Positions 54,689 to 63,520 of a stretch of DNA of 64,000 nucleotides are shown piece after piece. The position numbers were made by a program, and so were the translations under genes. Position 1 is the first letter of the stretch. Every line of letters begins with the position of its first letter. The DNA lies in NCBI GenBank assembly GCA_949948985.1, contig CATLIG010000002.1:48275-112274 (forward strand). Reading direction: 5' to 3'. The notes below the pieces were generated by a model. It made no database searches and was not told the origin of the DNA. It saw nothing but the letters and a program-made list of their open reading frames with translations. The stretch is from an uncultured Clostridia bacterium (GTDB lineage Bacteria; Bacillota; Clostridia; Lachnospirales; CAG-274).

Positions 54689-55760
54689 ACAGAAGCTGAA
54701 TTATTTCAAGTCCTGATTCTTTAGCCAAATCAATATATCTGTTTTCTACTTTCACCATAGGTTTTGACGGTCTTGTTTTATTGGCGAAAATAATAGTTCC
54801 GCATTTACCATTTGAAAGTCTTACGTTATATCCTACATAAGTATCAGATATTCCTGACAAAAATGCTAAAAGATATTCGGTGTCGAATTTTTGAAAACCA
54901 TCTCTCTCAAAAAGCCTTATTACCTCAAAAGGACAGGATGCCGCCCGGTTGCCGATTCTTTTACCGGCAAGTTCGTCAAAAATATCGGCAATAGCAATAA
55001 GTCTGGCTAAACGAGGAATTTCAAGACCTTTTTGACACATAGGATAACCTGTTCCGTCATATCTTTCATGGTGACTTAAAGCAACCTGAGCAATTTGGTC
55101 AGTTACTTTATCTTTGAGGATATTATAGCCATATATAGCGTGTTTTCTTAAAAATTTTCTTTCTTCTGTTGATGGTTTTGGATTATTAAGAACTTCATAA
55201 GGAATTTTTAATTTTCCGATGTCGTGCAAAAGAGCAGCCGCCAATACATCGTCAATATCATGCTTTGGCATTTTGGCCCATTTAGCGATAACAGCGCTCA
55301 TAAGAGATACATTAAGGGAATGCTGATATACATCGTCCATTTCATCTTTCATACAGTTAAGCATTTCAAATACTTCCATACCTGTGCAAGTATTTGACAT
55401 AACCACATCAACTTCCGCAATTACCTTATCAAAATCAATTTTGTCGTCTGTCCGGACTACCCTGTCGAGAGAACGCTTTACCTCTACTTTGCTTGTCTCA
55501 AAATTTTCCTTGAACTTTTTAAATTCCGTACTATTTTTTACTTCTGAAACACTTGTAAAGGCGGGTCTTTTAAGTACGTCTCCGCTATCTTCCGTCTGAA
55601 TAATAACAGCGGTAATTCCGGAATGGCATATTTTATTTATAGTATATGAATCAAGTACGGAACCTTTTGTAACAATAGTCGTACCAGAAATGGAAATGAC
55701 ATCAGTTGCGGTAACCATACCTTCTGTAAGTTTTTCAGCACGAACTCTGGTTTTTCTCAT
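54687..55760 (-). CDS. HD-GYP domain protein, probable c-di-GMP phosphodiesterase
   Basis: A 357-residue protein. The N-terminal part (to about 130) lacks a recognised receiver domain and begins RKTRVRAEKLTEGMVTATDV, as in DUF3391-like N-termini. The HD-GYP domain shows YQHSLNVSLMSAVIAKWAKM, ALLHDIGKLKIP near 178 and SHHERYDGTGYP near 235, then IADIFDELAGKR. The HD and HHExxDGxGYP motifs are complete, which fits an active metal-dependent c-di-GMP hydrolase. GAGGTG is nine bases before the ATG at 55760. The gene lies close to the GGDEF-EAL gene, with plsC between. Confidence 0.92.
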   Translation of the reverse strand: MRKTRVRAEKLTEGMVTATDVISISGTTIVTKGSVLDSYTINKICHSGITAVIIQTEDSGDVLKRPAFTSVSEVKNSTEFKKFKENFETSKVEVKRSLDRVVRTDDKIDFDKVIAEVDVVMSNTCTGMEVFEMLNCMKDEMDDVYQHSLNVSLMSAVIAKWAKMPKHDIDDVLAAALLHDIGKLKIPYEVLNNPKPSTEERKFLRKHAIYGYNILKDKVTDQIAQVALSHHERYDGTGYPMCQKGLEIPRLARLIAIADIFDELAGKRIGNRAASCPFEVIRLFERDGFQKFDTEYLLAFLSGISDTYVGYNVRLSNGKCGTIIFANKTRPSKPMVKVENRYIDLAKESGLEIIQLL

Positions 55761-55809
55761 TAAATAAATCACCTCTGTTTAAACAATAATTGTAGCAACC
55801 CTTATAAAT

Positions 55810-55902
55810 TATAGCAATCCATAGAACCGATAATTGCAAATAACAAAATATTATTGAAACAATTATGTTTTATAATTGTTATTATTTTTTTGTTTCGCTA
55901 TA
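55810..55902. repeat. Family B element
   Basis: The outer ends TATAGCAATCC and TTTGTTTCGCTATA and the inner ATTGAAACAATTAT with ATAATTGTTATTATT give a nested palindrome. Confidence 0.55.
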
Positions 55903-55947
55903 ATTAAGACAAATTAATTTGTTAAATACAAGGGTAAGTTTATAAAT

Positions 55948-56047
55948 TATAGCAAAACAATAAGACAATACAGCAAATTTTTGTAAAATATGATATACTC
56001 AAGGATTATTTTATTGTTTTGTCTTAAAAAATTTGCGGATTGCTATA
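55948..56047. repeat. Family B element, well preserved right arm
   Basis: It runs from TATAGCAAAACAATAAGAC to TTATTTTATTGTTTTGTC, then AAAAATTTGCGGATTGCTATA. The right end shows the full consensus terminal sequence. Confidence 0.65.
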
Positions 56048-56260
56048 AGTTTGAATTATTTATTGTTTTGCCATAAGCTTATTTTTCTATAAAAATTTTA
56101 AACTCGCTGAATATATATCAGGAAATCATATGCCATATGCAAAATATAACAGTATAAATATAAAATTAACTGTGTATATGAAAATTTATATTCAACGCTT
56201 TTTATGTATATGGGGCGCAATAAGGGAAAAGCCGGAAAAAATAGCAACACCCACATATGT

Positions 56261-56324
56261 ACGAGAGGCTTAAATAACAAGCCGATACTCGTTTAATTTA
56301 ATACAGGACTCCGATAAATGGAGT
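56261..56324. ncRNA. Candidate structured RNA with two stem-loops
   Basis: The first stem is ACGAG-AGGCTT, loop AAATAAC, AAGCC-GATA-CTCGT, with an asymmetric purine-rich internal loop. The second is ACTCC, loop GATAAAT, GGAGT. A GC-richer segment (GGGGCGCAATAAGGGAAAAGC) lies just upstream. The composition differs from the surrounding AT-rich repeats. I cannot match it to a known riboswitch or RNA class, and the strand is unresolved. Confidence 0.3.
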
Positions 56325-56538
56325 ATGAGAAATTTTTATAATAAATTTTACAATAAAATTTATAGAATTAATTATTTATATATTAATACTACTATTTATT
56401 ATAACATAACATTTATAATAAATACAACAACAAATTTAATTAATTTATTAAAACGGAAAAAATAATCGTATATCCATATTTTTTGTTGTTTCAGAGTATG
56501 TTTGAAAATATTTATGTAAAGGTTCTTGATAAATTTTT

Positions 56539-57762
56539 TTATATTGGTTCAGAATCAGGGGAAAGCGTATAGTTTTCGGCAGTTTCGTTTTCATAGGTAT
56601 CATTATTATATTGAGAATGACTTTGTATAATGGTTTTAAGCGTTTCGACCTCTTTTGTGAGCTTGGAAATCTTTATTATACAGAATACAAGTGAAATTAT
56701 CAGAGCAAAAAATGAAAATACAAAAAATATTCTTAATCTGTGATTTCTCTTTCTTGGTTTTGGTGCGGAACGTACAGTTTTTTTATGTTCATTGTATTGT
56801 TTTGAACCATTATAATATGTTTTTTCCGGATAAATATTTTTATTCTCACTTAATGGAATTCTTTTTTTCTTTTTTACCGATTGATTTCTCCCCCCGCGCC
56901 TCCGTGGACTGTATCTCAATACGTCTTCATAACTTGGTTCTCTGTGAGGCGCAGTTTTGCGCTCAAGGGGAGGAAGGTTTTTTGAGTACTCATAATTTTC
57001 AGATTTTTTCTTTGAGGCAGTTAAATCTGTTATAATTATATTGGGTTTTGTTTTTGTGAAATTTTTTTTAGGGGCATTAGGTTTGGGTTTATTTCCAAAA
57101 AGTTTTTTTGGGGCTGGTGTTTTGCTTAAATTATTTAAAGATTCCCGTTCTCTTTTTTTTCTGTCAAGTACATCCTCATATTCCCTGTAATCATCATCTT
57201 CATAAATGGACTCTTTTTTTATTTTTGTTTTTTTATTTTTTTTCTTCTTCTTAGGTTCATAGTCATATTCGTCAAAATCATCATCAAAGTCGTCATATTC
57301 ATAATATTCATTTTTCTTTTTTTTGTTTGTATCTGATTTTTCATTTTGAATGGGGGAAGAAGGAATATTGGATTTAACGCTGTTGTTTTCAGCATTATTG
57401 CTGTAATTATCGGACTCGTCAGAATAATAAGAATCGTTCTCGGAAGAAATTTCTTTATCATAGCCGTTAAACTTATACTCACTGTTATATTCGGAAATCA
57501 GTTCGTCCTTTGGAAACTCGCTGAATGTATTTCCGAAATAAAAAGAACGTTCTTCGGTATTATTTTCCGAAGAGATTTCATAATCATCTTCTTTGTAATT
57601 ATTTGACGCGCTGGTATAATAAGGGTACTCATCGTCTTTTACATATTCATCAAAAAGCTGTCCGACAACTTTTCTTGTAAGAGACGCATTATAAAAATTT
57701 AAAGTGTCTTCCAAATCCTGTTTTACCGCAGCTTTGCCTTTTGCTTTATTTGATTCTTTCAA
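56539..57762 (-). CDS. Tail-anchored low-complexity protein of unknown function
   Basis: A 407-residue protein. A short, possibly helical N-terminus (KQDLEDTLNFYNASLTRKVV) is followed by about 250 residues of Tyr/Asp/Glu/Asn-rich and Lys-rich low complexity (EYDDFDDDFDEYDYEPKKKK), then a Pro/Lys/Arg-rich basic stretch. One membrane segment follows (IFFVFSFFALIISLVFCII, about 346-364), with a short coiled coil KISKLTKEVETLKTIIQ and an acidic tail outside. The long part should be cytoplasmic. The TTG start follows CGGAGG. It has no recognised domain and stands alone among repeats. It may be a cell-envelope or division-associated scaffold, but that is only a guess from its shape. Confidence 0.75.
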   Translation of the reverse strand: MKESNKAKGKAAVKQDLEDTLNFYNASLTRKVVGQLFDEYVKDDEYPYYTSASNNYKEDDYEISSENNTEERSFYFGNTFSEFPKDELISEYNSEYKFNGYDKEISSENDSYYSDESDNYSNNAENNSVKSNIPSSPIQNEKSDTNKKKKNEYYEYDDFDDDFDEYDYEPKKKKKNKKTKIKKESIYEDDDYREYEDVLDRKKRERESLNNLSKTPAPKKLFGNKPKPNAPKKNFTKTKPNIIITDLTASKKKSENYEYSKNLPPLERKTAPHREPSYEDVLRYSPRRRGGRNQSVKKKKRIPLSENKNIYPEKTYYNGSKQYNEHKKTVRSAPKPRKRNHRLRIFFVFSFFALIISLVFCIIKISKLTKEVETLKTIIQSHSQYNNDTYENETAENYTLSPDSEPI

Positions 57763-58573
57763 AGTGATTACCTCCGATAAATATCAAAGATGTTTATATA
57801 TAAGGGGAATTTTGAAAATTTGTGGATTTTAAGATGTTAGGTCTTAAAATTTATTATTGTTGTGACACAATTATCAGAAGTTCCCCAAGATTGAATTTTA
57901 TATGCTTAGAGGAATAATAAAATAATACCATATCAAGTTTTTACAAATATTATAACTAAAAAGTTATTTTATTATTTCCTTATAATTTATATATATAATT
58001 CTATAATTTTAAACGCAAAAAGTCAACGGTTATACAAATTTTAAAAATATTTTTATAAAAATATCAACAATACAAGAATATCCTCTTTACAATTTCTAAT
58101 ATATTATTTATACTAAGAGTATGTAATAACGTTATGGGATTTATGATATGGAGGGGGTCGCTTATAGCGAAACAATAAATGATTGTAGTAAAGTTACAAA
58201 TGGTTGGTTAGATTTAATAAGTTATTTATATTAAATGTTAAATAATGAAATGCTGTCAATAAAATTGTTTTGCTGTTTCAAGTTGAGTATTATGCATTTT
58301 TGTATTTTTGCGAAAGGTCTTGTATAGCAACCGCAAAATTTTTAGGGTGAAACAACAAACTTGTTTAAAATTACTGCCATAACGATTGACAAGAGATTTT
58401 TTTTGTAATTAAAGCCTGATTTTCGTGAAAATGATTTGAATATATTTTAAGAAAATCAGACAAATACAAGTGGAAAAATAGTTGTCAAGAGGTGTTATTG
58501 CGGGTTATTGAACAGGTTATTGTAAACTTGTCAGTAGCGGTATGGTTTTTAAAATTTTAAGGATGTGATATTT
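57763..58573. other. Repeat-rich gap upstream of mecA
   Basis: An 811-bp stretch without a supported gene. It holds a family B-like palindrome at about 57917-57990 (AATAATAAAATAATACC to AGTTATTTTATTATTTCC), a family B arm at 58163-58180 (CTTATAGCGAAACAATAA), another at 58323-58355 (TATAGCAACCGCAAAATTTT) and a family D element at 58378-58516. Confidence 0.5.
58378..58516. repeat. Family D element
   Basis: CATAACGATTGACAAGAGAT marks the left end and GCGGGTTATTGAACAGG the right. Inside, GCCTGATTTTCG and GAAAATCAGAC are near-complements. The same ends recur at 20377, 50219 and 59309. Confidence 0.5.
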
Positions 58574-59233
58574 ATGAAAATAGAAAAAATAAGTGAAACT
58601 CAGATAAAGGTTTTTTTAAATCAATCTGACCTTAGAGAAAGGAATATAAAACTTACTGAGCTTGCCTATGGTTCGGAAAAAACACAGGCGCTTTTTCGTG
58701 AAATGATGGAACAGGCTGTTGAAATGTGCGGTTTTGAAATAGAGGATTCTCCTCTTATGATTGAGGCGGCTCCGGCATCATCAGACGGAATTGTCATTAT
58801 TGTATCCAAAGTGCTTGATGAAAACCGTATGGACAATAAGTTTTCTCTTATGCCGCCTGCCAAAGAGGAAAGAAGATTCAAGAAAAACAGTATTAAAAAA
58901 GAGTTTTACGGGGAAGAGATATATGACGATACGAATGATTTTAATATTATAATTTATTCTTTTGACAGTATTGACGATATTTCAGCCGCCGCTCATAAAG
59001 CTGATAAACTCTATTCAGGAACAAATATTTTGTATTCATATAAAAATAAATATTTCCTTGTGATACAAAATGACAATCCAAAAGACAATGTGGAAACGGA
59101 TACGCTGGATATGATTTTTTCTGAATACGGAGATAAACATATATCAAACGTTATTTCAAAATATTTTCTTTCGGAGCATGGTGAAGTTATTGTAAAAGGC
59201 GATGTTATAAAAACTTTCGCGACTTTTATGTAA
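58574..59233 (+). CDS. mecA: Adaptor protein MecA-like
   Basis: A 219-residue protein of the MecA/YpbH (NegA) family, adaptors that deliver substrates to the ClpCP protease. The N-terminal domain (MKIEKISETQIKVFLNQSDL, then TELAYGSEKTQALFREMMEQ) recognises substrates in the family. The middle is an acidic linker and the C-terminal domain (YSFDSIDDISAAAHKADKLY) binds ClpC. The ATG at 58574 follows AAGGATG. A GTG three codons upstream would overlap that site. No clp genes are nearby. Confidence 0.88.
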   Translation: MKIEKISETQIKVFLNQSDLRERNIKLTELAYGSEKTQALFREMMEQAVEMCGFEIEDSPLMIEAAPASSDGIVIIVSKVLDENRMDNKFSLMPPAKEERRFKKNSIKKEFYGEEIYDDTNDFNIIIYSFDSIDDISAAAHKADKLYSGTNILYSYKNKYFLVIQNDNPKDNVETDTLDMIFSEYGDKHISNVISKYFLSEHGEVIVKGDVIKTFATFM

Positions 59234-59308
59234 AATATACACATAATTGGATAAATTAACGAAAACGGACGCGGGTGTATAATTAAAAAATTTATATTAC
59301 AAAAAAAT

Positions 59309-59346
59309 CGGTTGTCAATCGTTATCATGTAAGTTATTGAACAGGT
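59309..59346. repeat. Family D terminal fragment
   Basis: CGGTTGTCAATCGTTATCAT and AAGTTATTGAACAGG correspond to both ends of family D joined without the interior. It lies in the gap between mecA and rpmE, which otherwise holds only the rpmE promoter. Confidence 0.45.
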
Positions 59347-59408
59347 ATATTGATTTTCCAGTTATTTTGTTTAAAACTTACAAAATATTAAATATTAAAA
59401 ATTTATTA

Positions 59409-59437
59409 TTGATTTTATATGGCTGCTGTGATATAAT
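59409..59437 (+). promoter_or_regulatory. Promoter of rpmE
   Basis: TTGATT, 17 bases, TATAAT, with transcription expected near 59444 and a leader of about 65 bases. Confidence 0.75.
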
Positions 59438-59509
59438 ATCTTCTGTTATGTTGTTGAAACGAAGAGATGCCAAAATGTATCTCATATTTTAAAGAAAGAG
59501 GTGTAAGCA

Positions 59510-59713
59510 ATGAAAGAAGGTATCCATCCGGAATACTATCAGGCTAAGGTAAAATGTAACTGCGGAAATGAGTTTGTTATGGGTTCAACAAAAGAGGAAA
59601 TTCGAGTTGAGGTTTGCTCAAAATGTCATCCTTTCTATACGGGAAGTCAGAAGTTATTGCTTGACGCAGGCGGACGTGTTGATAAATTCAATAAAAAATA
59701 CGGCAGAAAATAA
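59510..59713 (+). CDS. rpmE: Ribosomal protein L31, zinc-binding form
   Basis: A 67-residue large-subunit protein. Cysteines at CNC (16 and 18) and CSKC (36 and 39) form the zinc site of the C+ type. The N-terminus [20 protein letters not shown] and C-terminus [14 protein letters not shown] are canonical. AAAGAGGTG precedes the ATG. A single gene with its own promoter and a short terminator downstream. Confidence 0.97.
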   Translation: MKEGIHPEYYQAKVKCNCGNEFVMGSTKEEIRVEVCSKCHPFYTGSQKLLLDAGGRVDKFNKKYGRK

Positions 59714-60167
59714 TTATTTGATTTTTCAAGAATTTTTGAAAGCTGCTTTTACCGGGAGTATTAAAATTTTTGCTTTTGGTATTTTCGTATTTACGGACAA
59801 TGTTCAGAACATCTATGTTAAGGCTTTGTTTCGTTTAAAATCAGCCCTATGTCGTTTGGTGTAGGGTTTTTATTTTATAAAGAGAATCTCTGGATAAAGG
59901 AGGTTCTCTTAAAGACAATATTCTTAGAATCCGAATGAAAGCGGAATATACATAAAAAATCAACTATATTGTTTTAAGAGTTTTTTGTGTATTGATGTTT
60001 TCAGAAAGGTTCTTGATTGAAATTGTACTGAAAATTTATATGTAAAAATGATGATTGTTTTTTATTTAACAGCGTTTTACACTAATAATTTTATGGGTTT
60101 CCATAGAATTTTATTTCAGCCTGTATCTTTAAAATTATGTTGAAAGAGCGGGACCGGAGGTGTTTTT
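59714..60167. other. Gap between rpmE and the pantothenate operon
   Basis: It contains a likely terminator at about 59845-59872 (CCCTATG, TCGTTTGG, TGTAGGGTTTTTA) and a second stem at about 59880-59911 (AAGAGAA with GGTTCTCTT). The remaining 250 bp before the DUF2520 gene should hold the operon promoter, but no box pair is convincing. No gene is seen. Confidence 0.5.
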
Positions 60168-61016
60168 ATGAAAATAGGTTTTATCGGGGCGGGCAGAGTA
60201 GGCTGTTCTTTTGGAAAATATCTGAAAAAAAACAAAATTGCGGTTTCAGGCTATTACAGCAGAAATTATGAAAACGCTAAGTTTGCCTCCGATTATACCA
60301 ATTCTATATGTTTTGGCGATTTTTGCTCACTTGCGGAAAATTCGGATATTATTTTTATCACTGTAAAAGACAGTGCTATATCCGAAATATGGAACAGACT
60401 TTCTTTTGAAAATTTAAAAGGAAAGTATGTCTGTCATTGCAGTGGGGCGTTGTCTTCAGAGATTTTTGAAAAAGCTTCGGATATGGGTGTATTTGTATGC
60501 TCTGTTCATCCTATGCTTGCGGTCTGCGGAAAAGACAATGCTGAAAATTTTGCCAAAGCTTTTTTTACTGTTGAGGGAAATTTCAACGCTTGCCATAAAA
60601 TTAAAAAAATTTTGGAGAGTATTGGAAACAGTGTTAAAATTATTGAAAACTCACAGAAAAAATCTCTTTATCACCTTGCTTGTGTTTTTCAAAGCAATTT
60701 GATTAACGCTCTTATTTATATGGGCTGTGAATTTCTTAAAGAATGCGGATTCAGCGAAAAAGAGGCTATAAATGCAGCAAGTCCGCTTATATACGGAAAT
60801 ATTGACAATATTTTAAAAAAAGGTGTTCAATATGCACTTACAGGCCCCGTTGAAAGACGAGATATTTCTACTATTGAAAAACACATGAGAATTTTAAATG
60901 ACAATGATAGTCTTATATACAGAATGTTGTCACTAAAGCTTGCTGAGATAGCTCAAATTAAAAATTCTGATATTTCTTATGATAAATTGAAAAAATTTCT
61001 GGAGGGTTTTAAATGA
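60168..61016 (+). CDS. Rossmann-like DUF2520 oxidoreductase, candidate ketopantoate reductase
   Basis: A 282-residue protein with an N-terminal NAD(P)-binding Rossmann fold ([19 protein letters not shown], GxGxxG at 7-12) and a C-terminal helical DUF2520 domain containing [20 protein letters not shown] and [16 protein letters not shown]. It is the first gene of the pan operon and overlaps panB by four bases (ATGA). panB and panC need ketopantoate reduction between them, and no panE-like gene is present here. This gene may therefore encode that step, like the alternative reductase PanG as I recall it. The function is inferred from context. GACCGGAGGTG precedes the ATG. Confidence 0.85.
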   Translation: MKIGFIGAGRVGCSFGKYLKKNKIAVSGYYSRNYENAKFASDYTNSICFGDFCSLAENSDIIFITVKDSAISEIWNRLSFENLKGKYVCHCSGALSSEIFEKASDMGVFVCSVHPMLAVCGKDNAENFAKAFFTVEGNFNACHKIKKILESIGNSVKIIENSQKKSLYHLACVFQSNLINALIYMGCEFLKECGFSEKEAINAASPLIYGNIDNILKKGVQYALTGPVERRDISTIEKHMRILNDNDSLIYRMLSLKLAEIAQIKNSDISYDKLKKFLEGFK

Positions 61017-61840
61017 AAAATACAGTTATTACTTTTTCTCAGGCAAAAGAAAAAAATGAAAAATTATCTATGCTTACCGCTTATGATTACTCAACGGCAA
61101 AGCTTATTGATGAGGCAGGCATTAACTCAATATTAGTAGGGGATTCACTCGGAATGGTTTGCCTTGGATATGAGGATACGCTTTCTGTTACTATGGAAGA
61201 TATGATACATCATACAGCCGCTGTGTCAAGAGGATGTAAAAATGCTTTGATTGTAAGCGATATGCCTTTTATGTCTTATCAGACTTCCGTATATGACGCT
61301 GTAAAAAATGCGGGAAGACTCATAAAAGAGGGACACGCCCATGCTGTTAAACTTGAGGGAGGAAAGGAATTTGCCCCTCATATAGAGGCTATTGTGAAAG
61401 CGTCTATACCTGTTGTGGCTCACCTTGGACTTACTCCACAGTCTGTTAATGCTTTCGGAGGATTTAAGGTGCAGGGAAAATCTCTTGATGCCGCAAGAAA
61501 TCTTATTGACGATGCCGTTAAAATTCAGGAGGCCGGAGCGTTTGCTGTTGTTTTGGAATGTGTTCCGTCAAAGCTTGCGGCGCTTATTACAAAAAAACTT
61601 TCCATACCAACTATAGGCATTGGAGCGGGAGCAGGCTGTGATGGTCAGGTTCTTGTTTATCAGGATATGCTTTCTATGTATTCAGGCTTGACTCCAAAAT
61701 TTGTTAAAAAATACGCCGATGTTGGGGAAATTATGAAAAACGCATTTAAAGCATATGGAGAAGACGTTTCTAATGGTGTTTTTCCTGATAAGACGAATGA
61801 GTTTTCCATTGATGATGAGATTATTGAAAAATTGTACTGA
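61013..61840 (+). CDS. panB: 3-methyl-2-oxobutanoate hydroxymethyltransferase
   Basis: A 275-residue TIM-barrel enzyme that makes ketopantoate from alpha-ketoisovalerate and methylenetetrahydrofolate. Family signatures are [34 protein letters not shown] with a metal-binding Asp, AHAVKLEGG with the second ligand region, and [20 protein letters not shown]. The start overlaps the stop of the DUF2520 gene in ATGA, with GGAGGG just before it. panC follows after a 100-bp gap that carries a repeat fragment. Confidence 0.96.
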   Translation: MKNTVITFSQAKEKNEKLSMLTAYDYSTAKLIDEAGINSILVGDSLGMVCLGYEDTLSVTMEDMIHHTAAVSRGCKNALIVSDMPFMSYQTSVYDAVKNAGRLIKEGHAHAVKLEGGKEFAPHIEAIVKASIPVVAHLGLTPQSVNAFGGFKVQGKSLDAARNLIDDAVKIQEAGAFAVVLECVPSKLAALITKKLSIPTIGIGAGAGCDGQVLVYQDMLSMYSGLTPKFVKKYADVGEIMKNAFKAYGEDVSNGVFPDKTNEFSIDDEIIEKLY

Positions 61841-61940
61841 TAATTTTTATTATGGCAATTCTTGAACAGATAGATGATACAGAATAAAAAAATATTGTCG
61901 GAAATGCTGTAATTTGTCTTTGTAAAAAAGGAGTCTTTAT
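61841..61940. other. panB-panC spacer with repeat remnants
   Basis: GGCAATTCTTGAACAGATAG resembles a family D end, and AAAAAAATATTGTCGGAAATGC followed by TGTAA resembles the right half of family C. The spacer interrupts an otherwise tight operon. Confidence 0.35.
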
Positions 61941-62780
61941 ATGAAAATTGTTAAAACCGCCTATGAGGTAAGAAATATTGTCAATGAATGGAGAAAAAAA
62001 GGTCTGTCTGTAGGATTTGTCCCGACTATGGGATATTTGCACGAGGGACATCAAAGCCTTATAGAAAAGGCTGTAAAAGAAAATGACAGAGTTGTGGTAA
62101 GCGTTTTTGTGAATCCTATGCAATTTGGAGAAAACGAGGATTTTGACAGCTATCCAAGAGATATTGATAGAGATTCTGAAATTTGTGAAAAAGCCGGATG
62201 CAGCGTTATTTTTAATCCTGATATTTCTGAAATGTACGGAGAATATTTTTCATCTTTTGTAAATATGAATACTCTGCCCCAAAGGCTTTGCGGGAAAAGC
62301 CGTCCTATTCACTTTAAAGGCGTATGTACGGTTGTAACCAAACTTTTTAATATTGTTTGTCCGGACAGAGCGTATTTTGGTCAAAAAGATGCTCAGCAGC
62401 TTGCTATAATAAAAAGAATGGTATCAGACCTTAATTTTAATATTAATATAATCGGCTGTCCTATTGTTCGGGAAGAGGATGGACTTGCCAAAAGTTCAAG
62501 AAATACTTACCTTAATGCGGAAGAGAGAAAAGCGGCTGTTGTGTTGTCACGTTCTCTTAAAATAGGAAAAAGTCTTATGGAAAACGGTGAAAAATCTGCT
62601 GAAAAAATTATCTCGGCTGTAAAAGAGGAAATAAATAAGGAAAAACTGGCGAAAATTGATTATATTGAAATTGTTGATATGAATAGATTACAGCCTGTAA
62701 ATGAAATAAATTGTCAGGTTCTTGTCGCTATAGCCGTTTATATAGGAAAAACAAGGCTTATTGATAATTTTATAATGTAA
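61941..62780 (+). CDS. panC: Pantothenate synthetase
   Basis: A 279-residue enzyme that joins pantoate and beta-alanine using ATP. It shows [18 protein letters not shown] (the HxGH nucleotidyltransferase motif), [17 protein letters not shown], then [18 protein letters not shown] and the KSSRNTYL loop. Length is standard. AAAGGAG precedes the ATG. Confidence 0.96.
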   Translation: MKIVKTAYEVRNIVNEWRKKGLSVGFVPTMGYLHEGHQSLIEKAVKENDRVVVSVFVNPMQFGENEDFDSYPRDIDRDSEICEKAGCSVIFNPDISEMYGEYFSSFVNMNTLPQRLCGKSRPIHFKGVCTVVTKLFNIVCPDRAYFGQKDAQQLAIIKRMVSDLNFNINIIGCPIVREEDGLAKSSRNTYLNAEERKAAVVLSRSLKIGKSLMENGEKSAEKIISAVKEEINKEKLAKIDYIEIVDMNRLQPVNEINCQVLVAIAVYIGKTRLIDNFIM

Positions 62781-62811
62781 CCGTCGTTTATATATTTTAA
62801 AGGGTGATTTT

Positions 62812-63198
62812 ATGATGCTTAATATGCTTAAAGGAAAAATTCACAGAGTTAAGGTTACTCAGGCGGAGCTTGATTATGTCGGAAGTATTACGGTTGACGA
62901 GGATTTGCTTGACGCGGCGGGTATTCGTGAATATGAACAGGTTCATATTGTGGATATAAACAATGGACAAAGATTTGAAACTTATACTATAAAAGGGGAA
63001 AGAGGCTCCGGAATTATTTGTCTTAATGGCGCCGCCGCAAGATGTGTACAGAAAAGTGACCTTGTTATTATTATGAGTTATGCGCAAATGTCAGAAGAGG
63101 AAGCCGAAAATCACAAGCCTAAAGTTGTTTTTGTTGATGAAAATAATAAAATTTCCAAAATCAGCAGATATGAAAAACATGGAAAACTTGTTATGTAA
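62812..63198 (+). CDS. panD: Aspartate 1-decarboxylase
   Basis: A 128-residue pyruvoyl-dependent enzyme that makes beta-alanine from aspartate. The self-cleavage site is Gly24-Ser25 in [12 protein letters not shown], with the N-terminal [12 protein letters not shown] and the conserved [23 protein letters not shown] lies before the first ATG of two. It is the last gene of the DUF2520-panB-panC-panD run. All substrates of PanC except ketopantoate reduction are therefore covered by recognised enzymes. Confidence 0.96.
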   Translation: MMLNMLKGKIHRVKVTQAELDYVGSITVDEDLLDAAGIREYEQVHIVDINNGQRFETYTIKGERGSGIICLNGAAARCVQKSDLVIIMSYAQMSEEEAENHKPKVVFVDENNKISKISRYEKHGKLVM

Positions 63199-63293
63199 AA
63201 GATTTGTATGATAATTTTAGAAATTTACATTTATCCATAGATTTTTAGTTGTTTAACAGGTTTGTTAAAATTTAAACATTTGTTTTTTATATT

Positions 63294-63392
63294 AGACTTC
63301 TTTTAAAACTGTGTTATCGCAGCATTTCCGTAAAAAAGAAAAAATATTTTTTTGAACTTTTCAGAATTGTTGTAAGGTTTTGAAGAAGTCTA
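63294..63392. repeat. Family C element
   Basis: AGACTTCTTTTAAAACTGTG at the left faces GTTTTGAAGAAGTCT at the right. The interior has CGCAGCATTTCCG, AAAAAATATTTTTTT and CAGAATTGTTGTAA. Confidence 0.6.
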
Positions 63393-63420
63393 TTATGACA
63401 ATTTTTATAAAATATGCATA

Positions 63421-63497
63421 TATAGTCAATCAACTTAAAAATAAGTAAGTTCGGCGGCTAAAAATCCTTTTTCTCCTTTTCAAGTTGATTGACTATA
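63421..63497. repeat. Family A element, 77-bp internally deleted copy
   Basis: Perfect terminal repeats enclose AAAATAAGTAAGTTCGGCGG and CTAAAAATCCTTTTTCTCC. The right-arm material is in the same orientation as in the 53051 copy, but the deletion join is different. Confidence 0.88.
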
Positions 63498-63520
63498 TTA
63501 TTTGGCAGACATGCTTGAAA

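Larger units (their letters stand above)
55761..56538. other. Repeat-rich gap upstream of the HD-GYP gene
   Basis: A 778-bp gap with no supported gene. It contains two family B elements (55810-55902 and 55948-56047), an isolated GAATTATTTATTGTTTTGCC right arm just after them, and the candidate structured RNA at 56220-56330. The rest (56331-56538) is AT-rich and featureless. Confidence 0.5.

Noticed and set aside
56098-56280. Minus-strand open frame of 60 codons in the HD-GYP upstream gap
   Set aside because: It has a TTG start without a ribosome binding site and a composition like AT-rich noncoding DNA, and it overlaps the candidate structured RNA.
56220-56330. Assignment of the stem-loops to a c-di-GMP riboswitch because of the nearby HD-GYP gene
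   Set aside because: The conserved core sequences of the c-di-GMP-I and -II classes were not found, and the region is about 500 bp from the HD-GYP start.
2421-63497. CRISPR array interpretation of the recurring repeats
   Set aside because: Copies are dispersed over 60 kb, vary from 42 to 166 bp and have inverted ends. There are no regular spacers and no cas genes.
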